Assembly: GCA_017528085.1 (NCBI GenBank)
Contig: JAFXPH010000011.1
Coordinates: forward strand, 146,732-210,731
Source of the DNA: Clostridia bacterium
GTDB lineage: Bacteria > Bacillota > Clostridia > TANB77 > CAG-508
Length of the DNA stretch: 64,000 nucleotides
Reading direction: 5' to 3'
The notes beneath the pieces are model-generated. The model saw only the letters and a list, made by a program, of their open reading frames with translations, was not told the origin of the DNA and ran no database searches. Shown here piece after piece: positions 1-7,917 of the stretch. The position numbers were made by a program, and so were the translations under genes. How positions within the stretch are numbered: position 1 is the first letter of the stretch; every line of letters begins with the position of its first letter.

Positions 1-1
1 T

Positions 2-511
2 TTAATTCGAGCTGTGTCATCATCTGCAGGTCAGATGGTTGATGAGATTCGAAGGCAGTTTAGAGAAATTGTCGGCTTAGCAGAAGGTAAAACAAAGCCT
101 GATTATAAGAGATGCATCGTTATTGCAACGAAAGGCGCTCTTAAGGCTATGAAGTCACCTGCGCTAATATCAATTGTTGTTCCTGTGGTTAGTGGATTCA
201 TTATGGGACCTGACTTCGTTGCAGGAATTCTCATGGGCTCAACAATCTCTGCTATCATGCTTGCAATATTCTGTGGCAATAGTGGCGGTGCTTGGGACAA
301 TGCGAAGAAACTCATAGAATCTATGGGACTTAAGGGGACCCCGCAACACGCAGCAGCTGTTGTTGGAGACACGGTAGGAGATCCACTTAAAGATACAGTG
401 GGACCTTCGCTAGACATTCTGATAAAGATTATGAGCACAGTTTCGCTCATAATGGTGTGTATCTATTCGGACTTTAATCTTATCAAATGGCTTTTAAGTT
501 TATTCGGTTAA
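2..511 (+). CDS. hppA: Membrane-bound proton/sodium-pumping pyrophosphatase, C-terminal part (5' end outside window)
   Basis: The reading frame is open from the first base of the window, so this is the 3' end of a longer gene. Family members couple hydrolysis of pyrophosphate to H+ or Na+ export across the membrane. The visible part carries the family's C-terminal signatures: AGQMVDEIRRQFREI, then GNSGGAWDNAKK and GDTVGDPLKDT with its acidic and lysine residues that bind Mg-PPi, with hydrophobic helices between them and at the C-terminus. The codons are richer in C and G than those of the neighbouring A/T-rich genes. A hairpin terminator follows about 50 bases after the stop. The cation specificity cannot be read from this part. 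Family assignment is firm. Confidence 0.93.
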   Translation, partial: LIRAVSSSAGQMVDEIRRQFREIVGLAEGKTKPDYKRCIVIATKGALKAMKSPALISIVVPVVSGFIMGPDFVAGILMGSTISAIMLAIFCGNSGGAWDNAKKLIESMGLKGTPQHAAAVVGDTVGDPLKDTVGPSLDILIKIMSTVSLIMVCIYSDFNLIKWLLSLFG

Positions 512-560
512 TTGGCGTTTGACAGGGTGGTAAGTGGATAGCTTACACATCGTTGGCTTG

Positions 561-588
561 GGGGTGGCTTTGGAGCCACTCCTTTTTT
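561..588 (+). terminator. Intrinsic terminator after hppA
   Basis: A G/C-rich stem (GGGTGGCT / AGCCACTC) with a TTGG loop is followed by a run of six T. Confidence 0.8.
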
Positions 589-661
589 ATTTAAAAAAAT
601 TGATTTTTTTCATAGTATGATATATGTTTAGATTATAGAAAATAAGTTGGAGGATAAATTT

Positions 662-1841
662 ATGGAATATCGCTTTGACAAATATGGAAATAAAGTTTCA
701 AATCTTGGATTTGGATGTATGAGATTTGCTCAATCAGGTGGAAAAATTGATATGGGCGCTACTGAAAAGCAAATCATGAAAGCATATAATGAAGGAGTTA
801 ATTACTTTGATACAGCATATGTTTATTCTGGTAGTGAAGAAGCATTAGGAAAAATTGTAGAAAAAAATCGGAATAAGAGACAAAATTAAAATTGCAACAA
901 AACTTCCGCATTATCTTATAAAAAAGAGGGAAGATTTAGATAAATTCTTTAATGAACATTTAACAAGACTAAGAACAGATCATATTGATTATTATTTAAT
1001 GCATATGTTAAATGATATTAAAGCATGGGAAAAATTAAAAGATCTTGGAATAGAAGAGTGGATTAAAGAGAAAAAAGAAAATGGTAAAATTATTCAAATT
1101 GGATTTTCTTATCACGGAAATACAGAAATGTTCTGCAAGATATTAGATGACTATAATTGGGATTTCTGCCAAATTCAGTATAATTACTACGATGAACATT
1201 CTCAAGCGGGAAGAAAAGGTCTTCATTATGCAAAAGAAAAAGGAATACCAGTTGTTATAATGGAGCCACTTCGTGGTGGAAGATTAGTAAAGAAACTTCC
1301 TAAAGAAGTAAATAAAATGTTTGAGGATTATAAAATAAAAAGAACTCCAGCAGAATGGGCATTCAGATGGCTATGGAATCAAGAGGGAATTATGTGCGTA
1401 CTATCTGGAATGAATTCTATGGAGATGGTTGAAGAGAATATAAAAACGGCTAGTACAAGTAAAATCGGTGACTTTACTAAAGAAGAACAAAACTTTCTAA
1501 AAGAAATAGTAAAGAAAATTAATGAAAAACAAAAAGTTGGCTGTACAGGTTGTAGATACTGTATGCCTTGTCCACATAATGTAGATATCCCGGGAACATT
1601 TGCAGCATATAATGCAAAATATGCAGAGGGATTTATATCAGCTGAAAGAGAATATATAATGTGTACAGCATTAAGAAGAGACTCATCAGCTGCATCTAAT
1701 TGTGTTAAGTGTGGTAAATGTGAGATGCACTGTCCTCAAAAAATAGAAATAAGAAAACAATTAGAAAGAGCAAAAAAGGAATTAGAAACACCTGTGTATA
1801 AGATTGCTCGAGGAATAATTAAACTTATGAAAATGTATTAG
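662..1841 (+). pseudogene. Aldo/keto reductase with C-terminal 4Fe-4S ferredoxin-type domain, frameshifted
   Basis: The N-terminal AKR part (RFDKYGNKVSNLGFGCMRF, catalytic-type FDTAYVY) starts at the ATG at 662 behind GGAGG. It runs out of frame after a run of seven A at 861-867. Reading resumes one base later (GIRDKIKIATKLPHYL) and continues through HIDYYLMH and FSYHG to a ferredoxin-like tail, with CTGCRYCMPCP and CVKCGKCEMHCP cysteine clusters. Removing one A from the run would give one protein of about 392 residues, the normal size for this family of oxidoreductases. Everything else looks intact, so it may be a recent mutation, a sequencing error in the homopolymer, or a gene read through by transcriptional slippage. 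Substrate unknown. Confidence 0.85.
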
Positions 1842-1872
1842 AAAAGATAGCTAAAAAAGCTATCTTTTTTAT
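1842..1872 (+). terminator. Intrinsic terminator after the aldo/keto reductase
   Basis: Stem AAAGATAGC / GCTATCTTT starts right after the stop codon and ends in a T run. Confidence 0.85.
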
Positions 1873-1900
1873 TTACCAAATCCTACAAACCTTACAAACC

Positions 1901-1929
1901 TTGAAAAACAACACTTTTTGCGGTATAAT
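1901..1929 (+). promoter_or_regulatory. Sigma-A type promoter for the 1998 gene
   Basis: TTGAAA and TATAAT are separated by 17 bases, with GG directly before the -10. The transcript leader contains a hairpin at 1957-1979 (GGTATGA / TCATACC). The same TTGAAW...TGGTATAAT layout recurs at the other C/G-rich genes. Confidence 0.75.
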
Positions 1930-1997
1930 AATTATAGCGTTATTCCTTTAGTAATAGGTATGAGATTAGTATCATACCGCGTCCCTAAGGAGGAACA

Positions 1998-2183
1998 ATG
2001 ACGGCTTTCAAGAAGTACCAGCTCATTTTTGCAATTGTTTGCATCGCTGCAGCTATTTGCAACTTCTGGGTTGGCTATTCGGACGGGGAGATGTCTCTTA
2101 TTGAGGAACTTTTGTATACCGGTTTCGGATACATCCTGTTCATCTTCGGTGTCTTCGTTGCAGCCGACGCACTGGGCGATTAA
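1998..2183 (+). CDS. Small two-helix membrane protein (61 aa), unknown function
   Basis: The ATG lies 6 bases after a strong AAGGAGG. The protein has a short basic N-terminus (MTAFKKYQ), one hydrophobic segment at about residues 8-26, a short acidic link (SDGEMSLIEE) and a second hydrophobic segment at about residues 38-57. It is not recognised. Codons are C/G-rich (TTC AAG AAG TAC CAG CTC), unlike argH just downstream. It has its own promoter and terminator, so it is monocistronic. A second protein of the same size and layout follows at 2433. The ribosome binding site, promoter and terminator make a real gene likely. Confidence 0.75.
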   Translation: MTAFKKYQLIFAIVCIAAAICNFWVGYSDGEMSLIEELLYTGFGYILFIFGVFVAADALGD

Positions 2184-2189
2184 CGCAAA

Positions 2190-2226
2190 AAAGGAGCTCG
2201 GGCTTGTCCCGACTCCTTATTTTTTA
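2190..2226 (+). terminator. Intrinsic terminator after the 1998 gene
   Basis: AAGGAG and TCGGG pair with CCCGA and CTCCTT, with one bulged C, followed by ATTTTTT. Confidence 0.85.
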
Positions 2227-2330
2227 ATTTGGAATTTTAAATTGAGCTCTTAAAAATATGTAATATTAAAAAACATAATGTATATTAGAGTCATTAAAGA
2301 AAATAAAAAAACAGCTAAACCGCATCAAAC

Positions 2331-2360
2331 TTGAAAAAATGGCATATTGTATGGTATAAT
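2331..2360 (+). promoter_or_regulatory. Sigma-A type promoter for the 2433 gene
   Basis: TTGAAA and TATAAT are 18 bases apart, with ATGG directly before the -10, nearly the same design as the promoter at 1901. Confidence 0.75.
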
Positions 2361-2367
2361 ATTATAA

Positions 2368-2409
2368 ATAGCGATAGGCGCTATACAAATGTGAATATTT
2401 TACATTTGT
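2368..2409 (+). promoter_or_regulatory. Two leader hairpins before the 2433 gene
   Basis: Two perfect stems lie back to back in the transcript leader: ATAGCG / CGCTAT (2368-2384) and ACAAATGT / ACATTTGT (2385-2409). They end 14 bases before the ribosome binding site. They may stabilise the mRNA 5' end or control translation; no known riboswitch class is recognised. Confidence 0.5.
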
Positions 2410-2432
2410 GAAACTCTATGATTGGAGGAAGC

Positions 2433-2621
2433 ATGAAGCTCGACATGAACAAGAGGAAGAACATTGCGTTTCTGATGCTTAGTATCCTGTATGGTGCTAT
2501 TCTTCTTTACATCGGAACGTTTGTTGTTCCTGGAAGTGAGGACTCGATTGTGTACATCTGCAGTGCTATTGCTCTGCTTTTGTTCGGAGTCTGGTTCCTC
2601 TTCGACAGCATTCTGTTGTAG
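2433..2621 (+). CDS. Small two-helix membrane protein (62 aa), unknown function
   Basis: I place the start at the ATG at 2433, preceded by GGAGGAAGC; an upstream in-frame ATG at 2418 precedes the ribosome binding site and is unlikely. The protein begins with a basic MKLDMNKRKN, followed by two hydrophobic segments (about residues 10-27 and 38-58) joined by a short acidic loop (VPGSEDS). It has the same size and layout as the protein at 1998 without clear sequence identity. Codons are C/G-rich. It is flanked by its own promoter and terminator. Function unknown; toxin-like, regulatory or membrane-assembly peptides are all possible. Confidence 0.72.
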   Translation: MKLDMNKRKNIAFLMLSILYGAILLYIGTFVVPGSEDSIVYICSAIALLLFGVWFLFDSILL

Positions 2622-2634
2622 TTAGTGCGGAAGT

Positions 2635-2665
2635 GAGCAGACCATAAAAAGTCTGCTCATTTCAT
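2635..2665 (+). terminator. Intrinsic terminator after the 2433 gene
   Basis: GAGCAGAC pairs with GTCTGCTC, followed by a T-rich tail. Confidence 0.8.
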
Positions 2666-2695
2666 TTATGGATAAATACAGATGCGCACAGTTAC

Positions 2696-2725
2696 TTGAC
2701 ATAATATTCCAAGCGATGTTATAAT
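2696..2725 (+). promoter_or_regulatory. argH promoter
   Basis: TTGACA and TATAAT are 18 bases apart, and the T-box leader begins directly downstream. Confidence 0.85.
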
Positions 2726-2951
2726 ATTATTAGTTTAATATTTAAAACGTTGATTGAGAGAGTAAGATTGTAATCAAGCTTTAGCGAGTCAGAGATTGGT
2801 GAAAGTCTGATAGTAAGAGACAATTTGAAAAGAACTCATGAGTGATTATCGGAATAAAATAGTATGATAATACGTATCGTCCGCGTTAAGGATAAGATGA
2901 GTGATTTATATTAATAAAAAGATATAAATAATTAGAGTGGTATCGTGCATA

Positions 2952-2982
2952 AAGCATCTCTTGAGAAAGAGATGCTTTTTTG
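2952..2982 (+). terminator. First regulated terminator of the T-box leader
   Basis: AAGCATCTCTT pairs perfectly with AAGAGATGCTT and is followed by six T. Confidence 0.85.
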
Positions 2983-3050
2983 ATTCTTATTATTTAATTG
3001 TTTAAACTTTTTTTAAATATAAGTAATTAGAGTGGCACCACGCTTACATA

Positions 3051-3086
3051 AAGGCGTCTCTTATTTTTAAGAGATGTCTTTTTTTT
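3051..3086 (+). terminator. Second regulated terminator of the T-box leader
   Basis: GGCGTCTCTTA pairs with TAAGAGATGTC (with G-U pairs) and a long T run follows. Confidence 0.82.
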
Positions 3087-3107
3087 ATGAAAGGGGGAAT
3101 TATAAAA

Positions 3108-4475
3108 ATGGAATTATGGAAAGGAAGATTTGCAAAAGAATTAAGTCCAATTACTAACAATTTTAATCAATCTATAGGTATTGACAAAAGAATGTATAAA
3201 GTAGATATTGAAGGTTCAATTGCACATACTAAGATGCTTGAAAAACAAAAAATAATAACAAAAGAAGATCAAAAACAAATTGAAAAAGGTCTTAAAGAAA
3301 TATTAAAAGAGATAGAAGAAGGAAAGACTGTAATTAACTCAAATAGTGAAGATATTCATACGTTTATCGAAGAGACTTTAACTAATAAAATAGGAGATGC
3401 TGGAAAGAAAATGCATACAGCGCGTTCAAGAAATGATCAAGTAGCATTGGATATTAGAATGTATTTAAAAGAGGAAACACAAGATTTAATATTGGATTTA
3501 AAGAAGCTTATTAAAAGTTTAATTGATAAAGCTAAAAATAATCTGTATACTATAATGCCCGGATACACTCATATGCAAAGAGCTCAACCAATTACATTTG
3601 CCCATTATCTTATGGCATATGTAGAAATGTTTTTAAGAGATATTACAAGACTTGAAAATACATACCAAGAAATTAATGTTATGCCTCTTGGCTCATGTGC
3701 ACTTGCTGGAACTACATATGATTTAGACAGAGAATATGTAAAGGAAGAATTAGGTTTTGATGATATTACATACAATTCATTAGATGGAGTTTCAGATAGA
3801 GATTTTGTTATAGATTTGGAAAGTAATTTGTCAATAGTTATGATGCATCTATCAAGATTTTCAGAAGAGATGGTTTTATGGTGTTCATGGGAATTTAAGT
3901 TTATTGAATTAGATGATAGCTATTCAACAGGTTCATCAATTATGCCTCAAAAGAAAAATCCAGATATAACAGAGCTAATTAGAGGAAAAACAGGAAGAGT
4001 ATATGGAAATCTAATTCAAGGATTAACAATGATGAAATCTCTTCCTCTTGCATATAATAAAGATATGCAAGAAGATAAAAAAGCTATATTTGATTCAATT
4101 GATACAGTAAAAGCTTGCATAATTACATTAATTCCAATGATTGATACAATGACAATTTTAAAGGATAATATGGAACTTGCAGCCAAAAAAGGATTTATAA
4201 ATGCTACTGATTGTGCAGATTATTTAAGCAAAAAAGGAATGCCATTTAGAGATGCTTATAAGTTAACTGGAGAAATAGTAAAGTATGCAATTGATAATGA
4301 CAAAGTATTAGATACAATATCAATTGAGAAGTATAAAGAATTTTCGAAACTATTTGAAGATGATTTGTATGATGAGATATCACTTAAAACTTGTATAGAA
4401 AAAAGAAATGTTATAGGCGGACCAGCGCCTGAAGCTGTGAAAAAAGAAATTGATATTGCACTAAAGAAAATATAA
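3108..4475 (+). CDS. argH: Argininosuccinate lyase
   Basis: This enzyme cleaves argininosuccinate to arginine and fumarate, the last step of arginine synthesis. The 455-residue protein opens with the typical MELWKGRFAKELSP, carries HTARSRNDQVALD, and has the fumarase/aspartase superfamily signature GSSIMPQKKNPD at about residue 281. The start at 3108 sits 10 bases after AAGGGGG; an in-frame ATG at 3087 overlaps the terminator T-run and lies before the ribosome binding site. No argG is adjacent, so argH is transcribed alone under the Arg T-box. Length and motifs are complete. Confidence 0.97.
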   Translation: MELWKGRFAKELSPITNNFNQSIGIDKRMYKVDIEGSIAHTKMLEKQKIITKEDQKQIEKGLKEILKEIEEGKTVINSNSEDIHTFIEETLTNKIGDAGKKMHTARSRNDQVALDIRMYLKEETQDLILDLKKLIKSLIDKAKNNLYTIMPGYTHMQRAQPITFAHYLMAYVEMFLRDITRLENTYQEINVMPLGSCALAGTTYDLDREYVKEELGFDDITYNSLDGVSDRDFVIDLESNLSIVMMHLSRFSEEMVLWCSWEFKFIELDDSYSTGSSIMPQKKNPDITELIRGKTGRVYGNLIQGLTMMKSLPLAYNKDMQEDKKAIFDSIDTVKACIITLIPMIDTMTILKDNMELAAKKGFINATDCADYLSKKGMPFRDAYKLTGEIVKYAIDNDKVLDTISIEKYKEFSKLFEDDLYDEISLKTCIEKRNVIGGPAPEAVKKEIDIALKKI

Positions 4476-4649
4476 TAATACTTTTATTATAAAGAAGTAA
4501 GATTTTTCTATTGCATCAAAAAATTCTAAAATGATGCAATTGAAATTTAAGATGATGCAAATGATAATATTAGATATAAAAATAGTAGTGGATTATACTG
4601 AAAAAATGATACTTGTAGGCATACTCTGACAAGGATTACGCCAAATTCG

Positions 4650-4686
4650 ACATTTGGGTTGTCATACGCAACCCAAATGTTTTTTA
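4650..4686 (+). terminator. Strong hairpin terminator, far downstream of argH
   Basis: ACATTTGGGTTG pairs perfectly with CAACCCAAATGT around a 7-base loop, followed by T run. It lies 175 bases after the argH stop, so it may end a small RNA or a lost gene rather than argH alone. Confidence 0.75.
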
Positions 4687-4812
4687 TTACAAAAAAATGG
4701 GTTGCCTTTTGGGTTTTAAACTGTATGGAACTGAGAGTGTTTGAGAACATTTGAGAAATGATTGTGCCAAAAATGTGCCATTTTCAGCACTTCTCAGAAT
4801 TTTACAGAAAAG

Positions 4813-4848
4813 AAAAAATCCTCAAAACCATGCGGTTCTAAGGATTTG
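4813..4848 (-). terminator. Terminator of the tRNA-Met gene
   Basis: Read on the minus strand, AAATCCT / AGGATTT with an inner AACC / GGTT stem starts one base after the tRNA 3' end and is followed by a T-rich tail. Confidence 0.75.
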
Positions 4849-4849
4849 A

Positions 4850-4926
4850 TGGTAGCGACGGTGAGATTCGAACTTACGACCTGCCGGGTATGAACCGGAT
4901 GCTCTAGCCAACTGAGCTACGTCGCC
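4850..4926 (-). tRNA. tRNA-Met (anticodon CAT)
   Basis: The minus strand folds into a 77-base cloverleaf with encoded CCA. The acceptor stem is GGCGACG / CGTCGCT, the D arm starts GCTCAGTTGGC, the anticodon loop is TTCATAC with CAT at 4890-4892, and TTCGAAT forms the T loop. The GGTTCATACC arm matches Firmicutes elongator tRNA-Met. Two stem positions do not pair: base 27 with 43 (T-C) and the middle T-stem pair (A-C). It has its own promoter and terminator. The mismatches leave some doubt about full function. Confidence 0.88.
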
Positions 4927-4945
4927 ATAAATATTTGCAATACTT

Positions 4946-4974
4946 ATTATAAGGGTATTCAATTGTTTTGTCAA
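4946..4974 (-). promoter_or_regulatory. Promoter of the tRNA-Met gene
   Basis: On the minus strand, consensus TTGACA and TATAAT are separated by exactly 17 bases, about 20 bases before the tRNA 5' end. Confidence 0.85.
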
Positions 4975-5035
4975 CTAATTTTTATAAAAGTATAGATTTA
5001 TAAATAGAATATTATTAGTTAATAGAGGTAATTAA

Positions 5036-5090
5036 AAGAGACATTTAATGAACTAAATGGGGTTCACTTCATTAAATGCCTCTTTATTTT
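5036..5090 (-). terminator. Terminator of the TetR-family gene, likely bidirectional
   Basis: GAG-ACATTTAATGAA pairs with TTCATTAAATG-CCTC across a 15-base loop, with T-rich sequence on both sides. Confidence 0.7.
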
Positions 5091-5682
5091 ATTCATCTAT
5101 AATTTTTCTTATAGTTCCATATAATTTTGGTTTAAATTCATCTATAGGTTCTGGCTCCTCATAAAGAATTGAATTATAGCAAGTAGAACTTACTAGTTCA
5201 ATTATCATAAAAAGTGTAGCTTTAGGATTTTCAACTTTAATCTTATATTCGTTTATTCCCTTTATAAATAAATCATAAATACCATCTGTATCTTCTTCAT
5301 TTGAAATAGTATAAACATTTTTTAAAGTATCGTTAAAAACTCCCCAAGATAAGTTTTTAGAAATGAACTTAAGTAAAACTTGATTCTTTATTAGTTTATT
5401 AATGACGCTATCAATAATGAATATTATTTGATCTGTTAAATTTGAAAAGTTTTGCTTTTTAGATTCTTTATAAGCATCATTAAATAGCTTTTTTGATTTT
5501 CTATAAATTAAAACGTCTCTTATTTCATATTTATCTTTAAAATATAAATAAAAAGTACCTTTACCAACATCAGCATTATCAGCAATCTCTTGGATAGAAG
5601 TGTCTTTAACACCTTTTCGAGTGAAAAGCTTATATGCTGTTTCTAATAATCTTGATTCTTTTGAAGCTTCATTTGCTTTCAT
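5089..5682 (-). CDS. TetR/AcrR-family transcriptional regulator
   Basis: The first 60 residues form the TetR helix-turn-helix: ETAYKLFTRKGVKDTSIQEI followed by ADNADVGKGTFYLYFKDKYE. The remaining 137 residues are a helical ligand-binding domain that cannot be assigned. It is divergent from the exporter operon at 5834, and the shared 150-bp region contains two near-identical 13-bp palindromes. It therefore most likely represses the exporter, and possibly itself, until a ligand binds. The ligand is unknown. Confidence 0.93.
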   Translation of the reverse strand: MKANEASKESRLLETAYKLFTRKGVKDTSIQEIADNADVGKGTFYLYFKDKYEIRDVLIYRKSKKLFNDAYKESKKQNFSNLTDQIIFIIDSVINKLIKNQVLLKFISKNLSWGVFNDTLKNVYTISNEEDTDGIYDLFIKGINEYKIKVENPKATLFMIIELVSSTCYNSILYEEPEPIDEFKPKLYGTIRKIIDE

Positions 5683-5717
5683 TTTTTTTCAATCCTTTTA
5701 CTTAATAATCTACTATG

Positions 5718-5746
5718 ATTATTGCACAAATTACTTGATATGTCAA
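5718..5746 (-). promoter_or_regulatory. Promoter of the TetR-family gene
   Basis: On the minus strand TTGACA and AATAAT are 17 bases apart, ending 35 bases before the start codon. Confidence 0.7.
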
Positions 5747-5763
5747 ACTTTTAACTTTAAATG

Positions 5764-5816
5764 TTGACTAATGGTCAGTGTGGTGCTATAATAATTAACG
5801 GAATGACCAATGGTCA
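5764..5816 (+). promoter_or_regulatory. Exporter promoter with two TetR-type operators
   Basis: The promoter is TTGACT (5764-5769), a 17-base spacer and TATAAT (5787-5792). TGACTAATGGTCA (5765-5777) overlaps the -35 and TGACCAATGGTCA (5804-5816) lies just after the start point. Their centres are 39 bases apart. The second is a perfect TGACC/GGTCA palindrome around AAT. This is a typical layout for repression by the divergently encoded TetR-family protein. Confidence 0.85.
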
Positions 5817-5833
5817 GTTTGGAGGTGACAATT

Positions 5834-7912
5834 ATGAAACATTTTGGTCAATTTATAGTAAAGTATCGTAAGATAATTTTAATTATTGGACTTTTATTAT
5901 TAATACCAGCAGTAATTGGTTATATTAAAACAAAAGTTAATTATGATATTTTAGTATATTTACCAGATGATATTGAAACAATTCAAGGAGAGAATATTCT
6001 TCAAGATGATTTTGGAATGGGTTCATATTCAGTTGTAGTATTAGAGAATATGAAGTCAAAAGAGATATTAGATTTGGAGAATAAAATAAAGCAAATAGAT
6101 CAAGTTTCAATGTGTATGAGTACAGCCGACGTACTTGGAACTAAAGTTCCAATAGATTTCTTACCAGATGAGATAAAGAATAAAGCATATAAAGATGGAA
6201 CTACTCTTATGGTAATAACATTTAAAGAGGGTATTTCAGATGATGACACTTTACTTGCTATAAAGCAGCTAAGAGAAATAGCAGGGGATAAGGCAAAGTA
6301 TAGTGGAATGTCAGCAATAGTTATTGATACAAAGGAATTATCAGATTCTGAAATGGTGATATATGTCGTAATTTCAGTAATACTTTGTATTATTATCTTA
6401 CAAATATCACTTGATTCATACTTTGCTCCATTTTTATTAATACTAAATATTGGAATAGCAATAATATACAATATGGGATCAAATATATTCTTAGGAGAGA
6501 TTTCATATATTACTAAAGCTATTAGTGCAGTATTGCAACTAGGTGTTACAACAGATTTTGCAATCTTTTTATATCATAGCTTTATAGAAGAGAAAGAAAA
6601 TGGTCTTTCAAAAGAAGATGCTATGGCATCAGCAATTAATAAAACATTAGTCTCAGTTTTAGGAAGTTCTTTAACAACTATAGCTGGATTTTTAGCATTA
6701 TGTTCTATGAGATTTTCACTTGGAAAAGACATAGGAATTGTAATGGCAAAAGGTGTACTTATGGGAGTAATTTGTGTAGTAACAATTCTTCCAGCACTTA
6801 TTCTTGAATGTGATAAGTTAATAGGTAAAACAAAACATAAAATAATTTTCCCTAAATTTATAAAATTAAAAAAATTTATTATAAATCATTATTGGCTTTT
6901 TATAGCTTTATTTATAATTGTTTTACCTATTGCTTTTCATGGATATAGAAACACAGATATTTACTATAATCTTGATAGATCTCTTCCAAGATATCTACCA
7001 AGTATTGAAGCTAATACTGAATTAAAAGAAAAGTACAATATGGTTTCTACAGAACTTTTACTTGTAAATAAAGATTTACCGGATGAGACTATAAATAAGA
7101 TGATAAAGGAAATTGAAAATGTAGATGGAATAGAGTGGGTAGTGGGAGTATCTAAACTAAAGGATTTAGGAATTCCAAAAGAAATGCTACCTAAAGATGT
7201 TCTTGAAAAACTTGAAACTGATAAATATCAATTAGTACTTATAAATTCATTATATGAAATGGCAACAGATGAACTAAATAATCAAGTAAATGTAATAAAT
7301 GAACTTATTGATAAGTATGATAAAACAGCAATACTTGTAGGAGAAGGACCTCTTATGAAAGATTTAGTTGAAATCAGTAATCATGATTTCAATAGTGTAA
7401 ATACATTCTCAATAGGTGTAATTTTTGTGATTATGATATTTGTTTTAAAGTCAGCATCATTACCATTCATACTAATTACTGTAATTGAATTTGCGATATT
7501 TATTAATATGGGTATCCCATATTATTCAGGAACAGTTCTTCCTTTTATTGCATCAATTGTAATAGGAACAATACAATTAGGAGCTACTATAGATTATGCA
7601 ATATTAATTACTACTAAATATATTGGTAATAGAAAAGATGGAAAGAGTAAACATGACGCAATAGATAATGCTTTAGAGACATCTATTTCATCAATATTTA
7701 TTAGTGGACTTTGCTTCTTTGGAGCAACAATTGGAGTTGGTATTTATTCAAAGATAGAAATGATCGGTTCACTATGTGTATTAATGGGTAGAGGAGCAAT
7801 AATTAGTATGTTTACAGTTGTATGCTTGTTACCAGCATTTTTAATGGTGTTTGATAAATTGATTTGTAAAACAACTTCAGGTATGAAAATGATATTTAAA
7901 AAAGAGGAGTGA
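5834..7912 (+). CDS. MMPL/RND-superfamily membrane exporter
   Basis: The 692-residue protein has the two-fold repeated RND plan: a helix, an outside domain, then a bundle of helices, twice. The conserved acidic/polar positions of the transmembrane core are seen as TTDFAIFLYH in the first half and GATIDYAILITT in the second, matching MMPL-type proteins that use the proton gradient to export lipids or drugs. The start at 5834 follows GGAGGTGACAATT; an upstream ATG at 5810 lies inside the operator. The stop overlaps the ribosome binding site of the next gene, so the two are co-transcribed. Substrate unknown. Confidence 0.92.
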   Translation: MKHFGQFIVKYRKIILIIGLLLLIPAVIGYIKTKVNYDILVYLPDDIETIQGENILQDDFGMGSYSVVVLENMKSKEILDLENKIKQIDQVSMCMSTADVLGTKVPIDFLPDEIKNKAYKDGTTLMVITFKEGISDDDTLLAIKQLREIAGDKAKYSGMSAIVIDTKELSDSEMVIYVVISVILCIIILQISLDSYFAPFLLILNIGIAIIYNMGSNIFLGEISYITKAISAVLQLGVTTDFAIFLYHSFIEEKENGLSKEDAMASAINKTLVSVLGSSLTTIAGFLALCSMRFSLGKDIGIVMAKGVLMGVICVVTILPALILECDKLIGKTKHKIIFPKFIKLKKFIINHYWLFIALFIIVLPIAFHGYRNTDIYYNLDRSLPRYLPSIEANTELKEKYNMVSTELLLVNKDLPDETINKMIKEIENVDGIEWVVGVSKLKDLGIPKEMLPKDVLEKLETDKYQLVLINSLYEMATDELNNQVNVINELIDKYDKTAILVGEGPLMKDLVEISNHDFNSVNTFSIGVIFVIMIFVLKSASLPFILITVIEFAIFINMGIPYYSGTVLPFIASIVIGTIQLGATIDYAILITTKYIGNRKDGKSKHDAIDNALETSISSIFISGLCFFGATIGVGIYSKIEMIGSLCVLMGRGAIISMFTVVCLLPAFLMVFDKLICKTTSGMKMIFKKEE

Positions 7913-7917
7913 GGAGC

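Larger units (their letters stand above)
2731..3086 (+). promoter_or_regulatory. Arg-specific T-box leader with two antiterminator/terminator modules
   Basis: T-box leaders sense uncharged tRNA and allow transcription when the amino acid is scarce. Stem I has the AGTA motif (2761-2764) and an upper stem AGATTGT / ACAATTT. The specifier loop reads GAAA-AGA-A, placing the codon AGA (Arg) at 2831-2833, which fits the argH gene it precedes. A first T-box (AGAGTGGTATCG, about 2935-2945) is followed by a terminator at 2952-2982. A second T-box (AGAGTGGCACCACG, about 3029-3042) is followed by another terminator at 3051-3086. Only 42 bases separate the modules, too little for a second Stem I. The second terminator ends 22 bases before the argH start. 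Confidence 0.88.
4476..4849. other. Non-coding stretch between argH and tRNA-Met, possible integration scar
   Basis: No convincing gene is seen. Contents are three short direct copies of GATGCAA/TTGCATC-type sequence near 4510-4560, a perfect 12-bp stem terminator (4650-4686), a second partial copy of its GGGTTG arm (about 4698-4715), and GTGCCAAAAATGTGCCA (about 4767-4783). The tRNA terminator lies at the right end. Short unexplained sequence at the 3' end of a tRNA gene is typical of lost or decayed integrative elements, but no integrase remnant is readable. Confidence 0.4.

Noticed and set aside
861..867. A7 run as a programmed -1 ribosomal frameshift site
   Set aside because: A -1 shift would lead to the wrong frame; the downstream part needs one base skipped (+1) or one A fewer in the RNA.
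2835..2837. Leu (CTC) as the T-box specifier
   Set aside because: GAACTCA could be read this way, but the loop position after the upper stem (GAAA-AGA-A) and the argH gene favour AGA; CTC fits the lower stem.
4547..4750. Minus-strand ORF of 67 codons
   Set aside because: It crosses the hairpin terminator, has no ribosome binding site, and reads like non-coding sequence.
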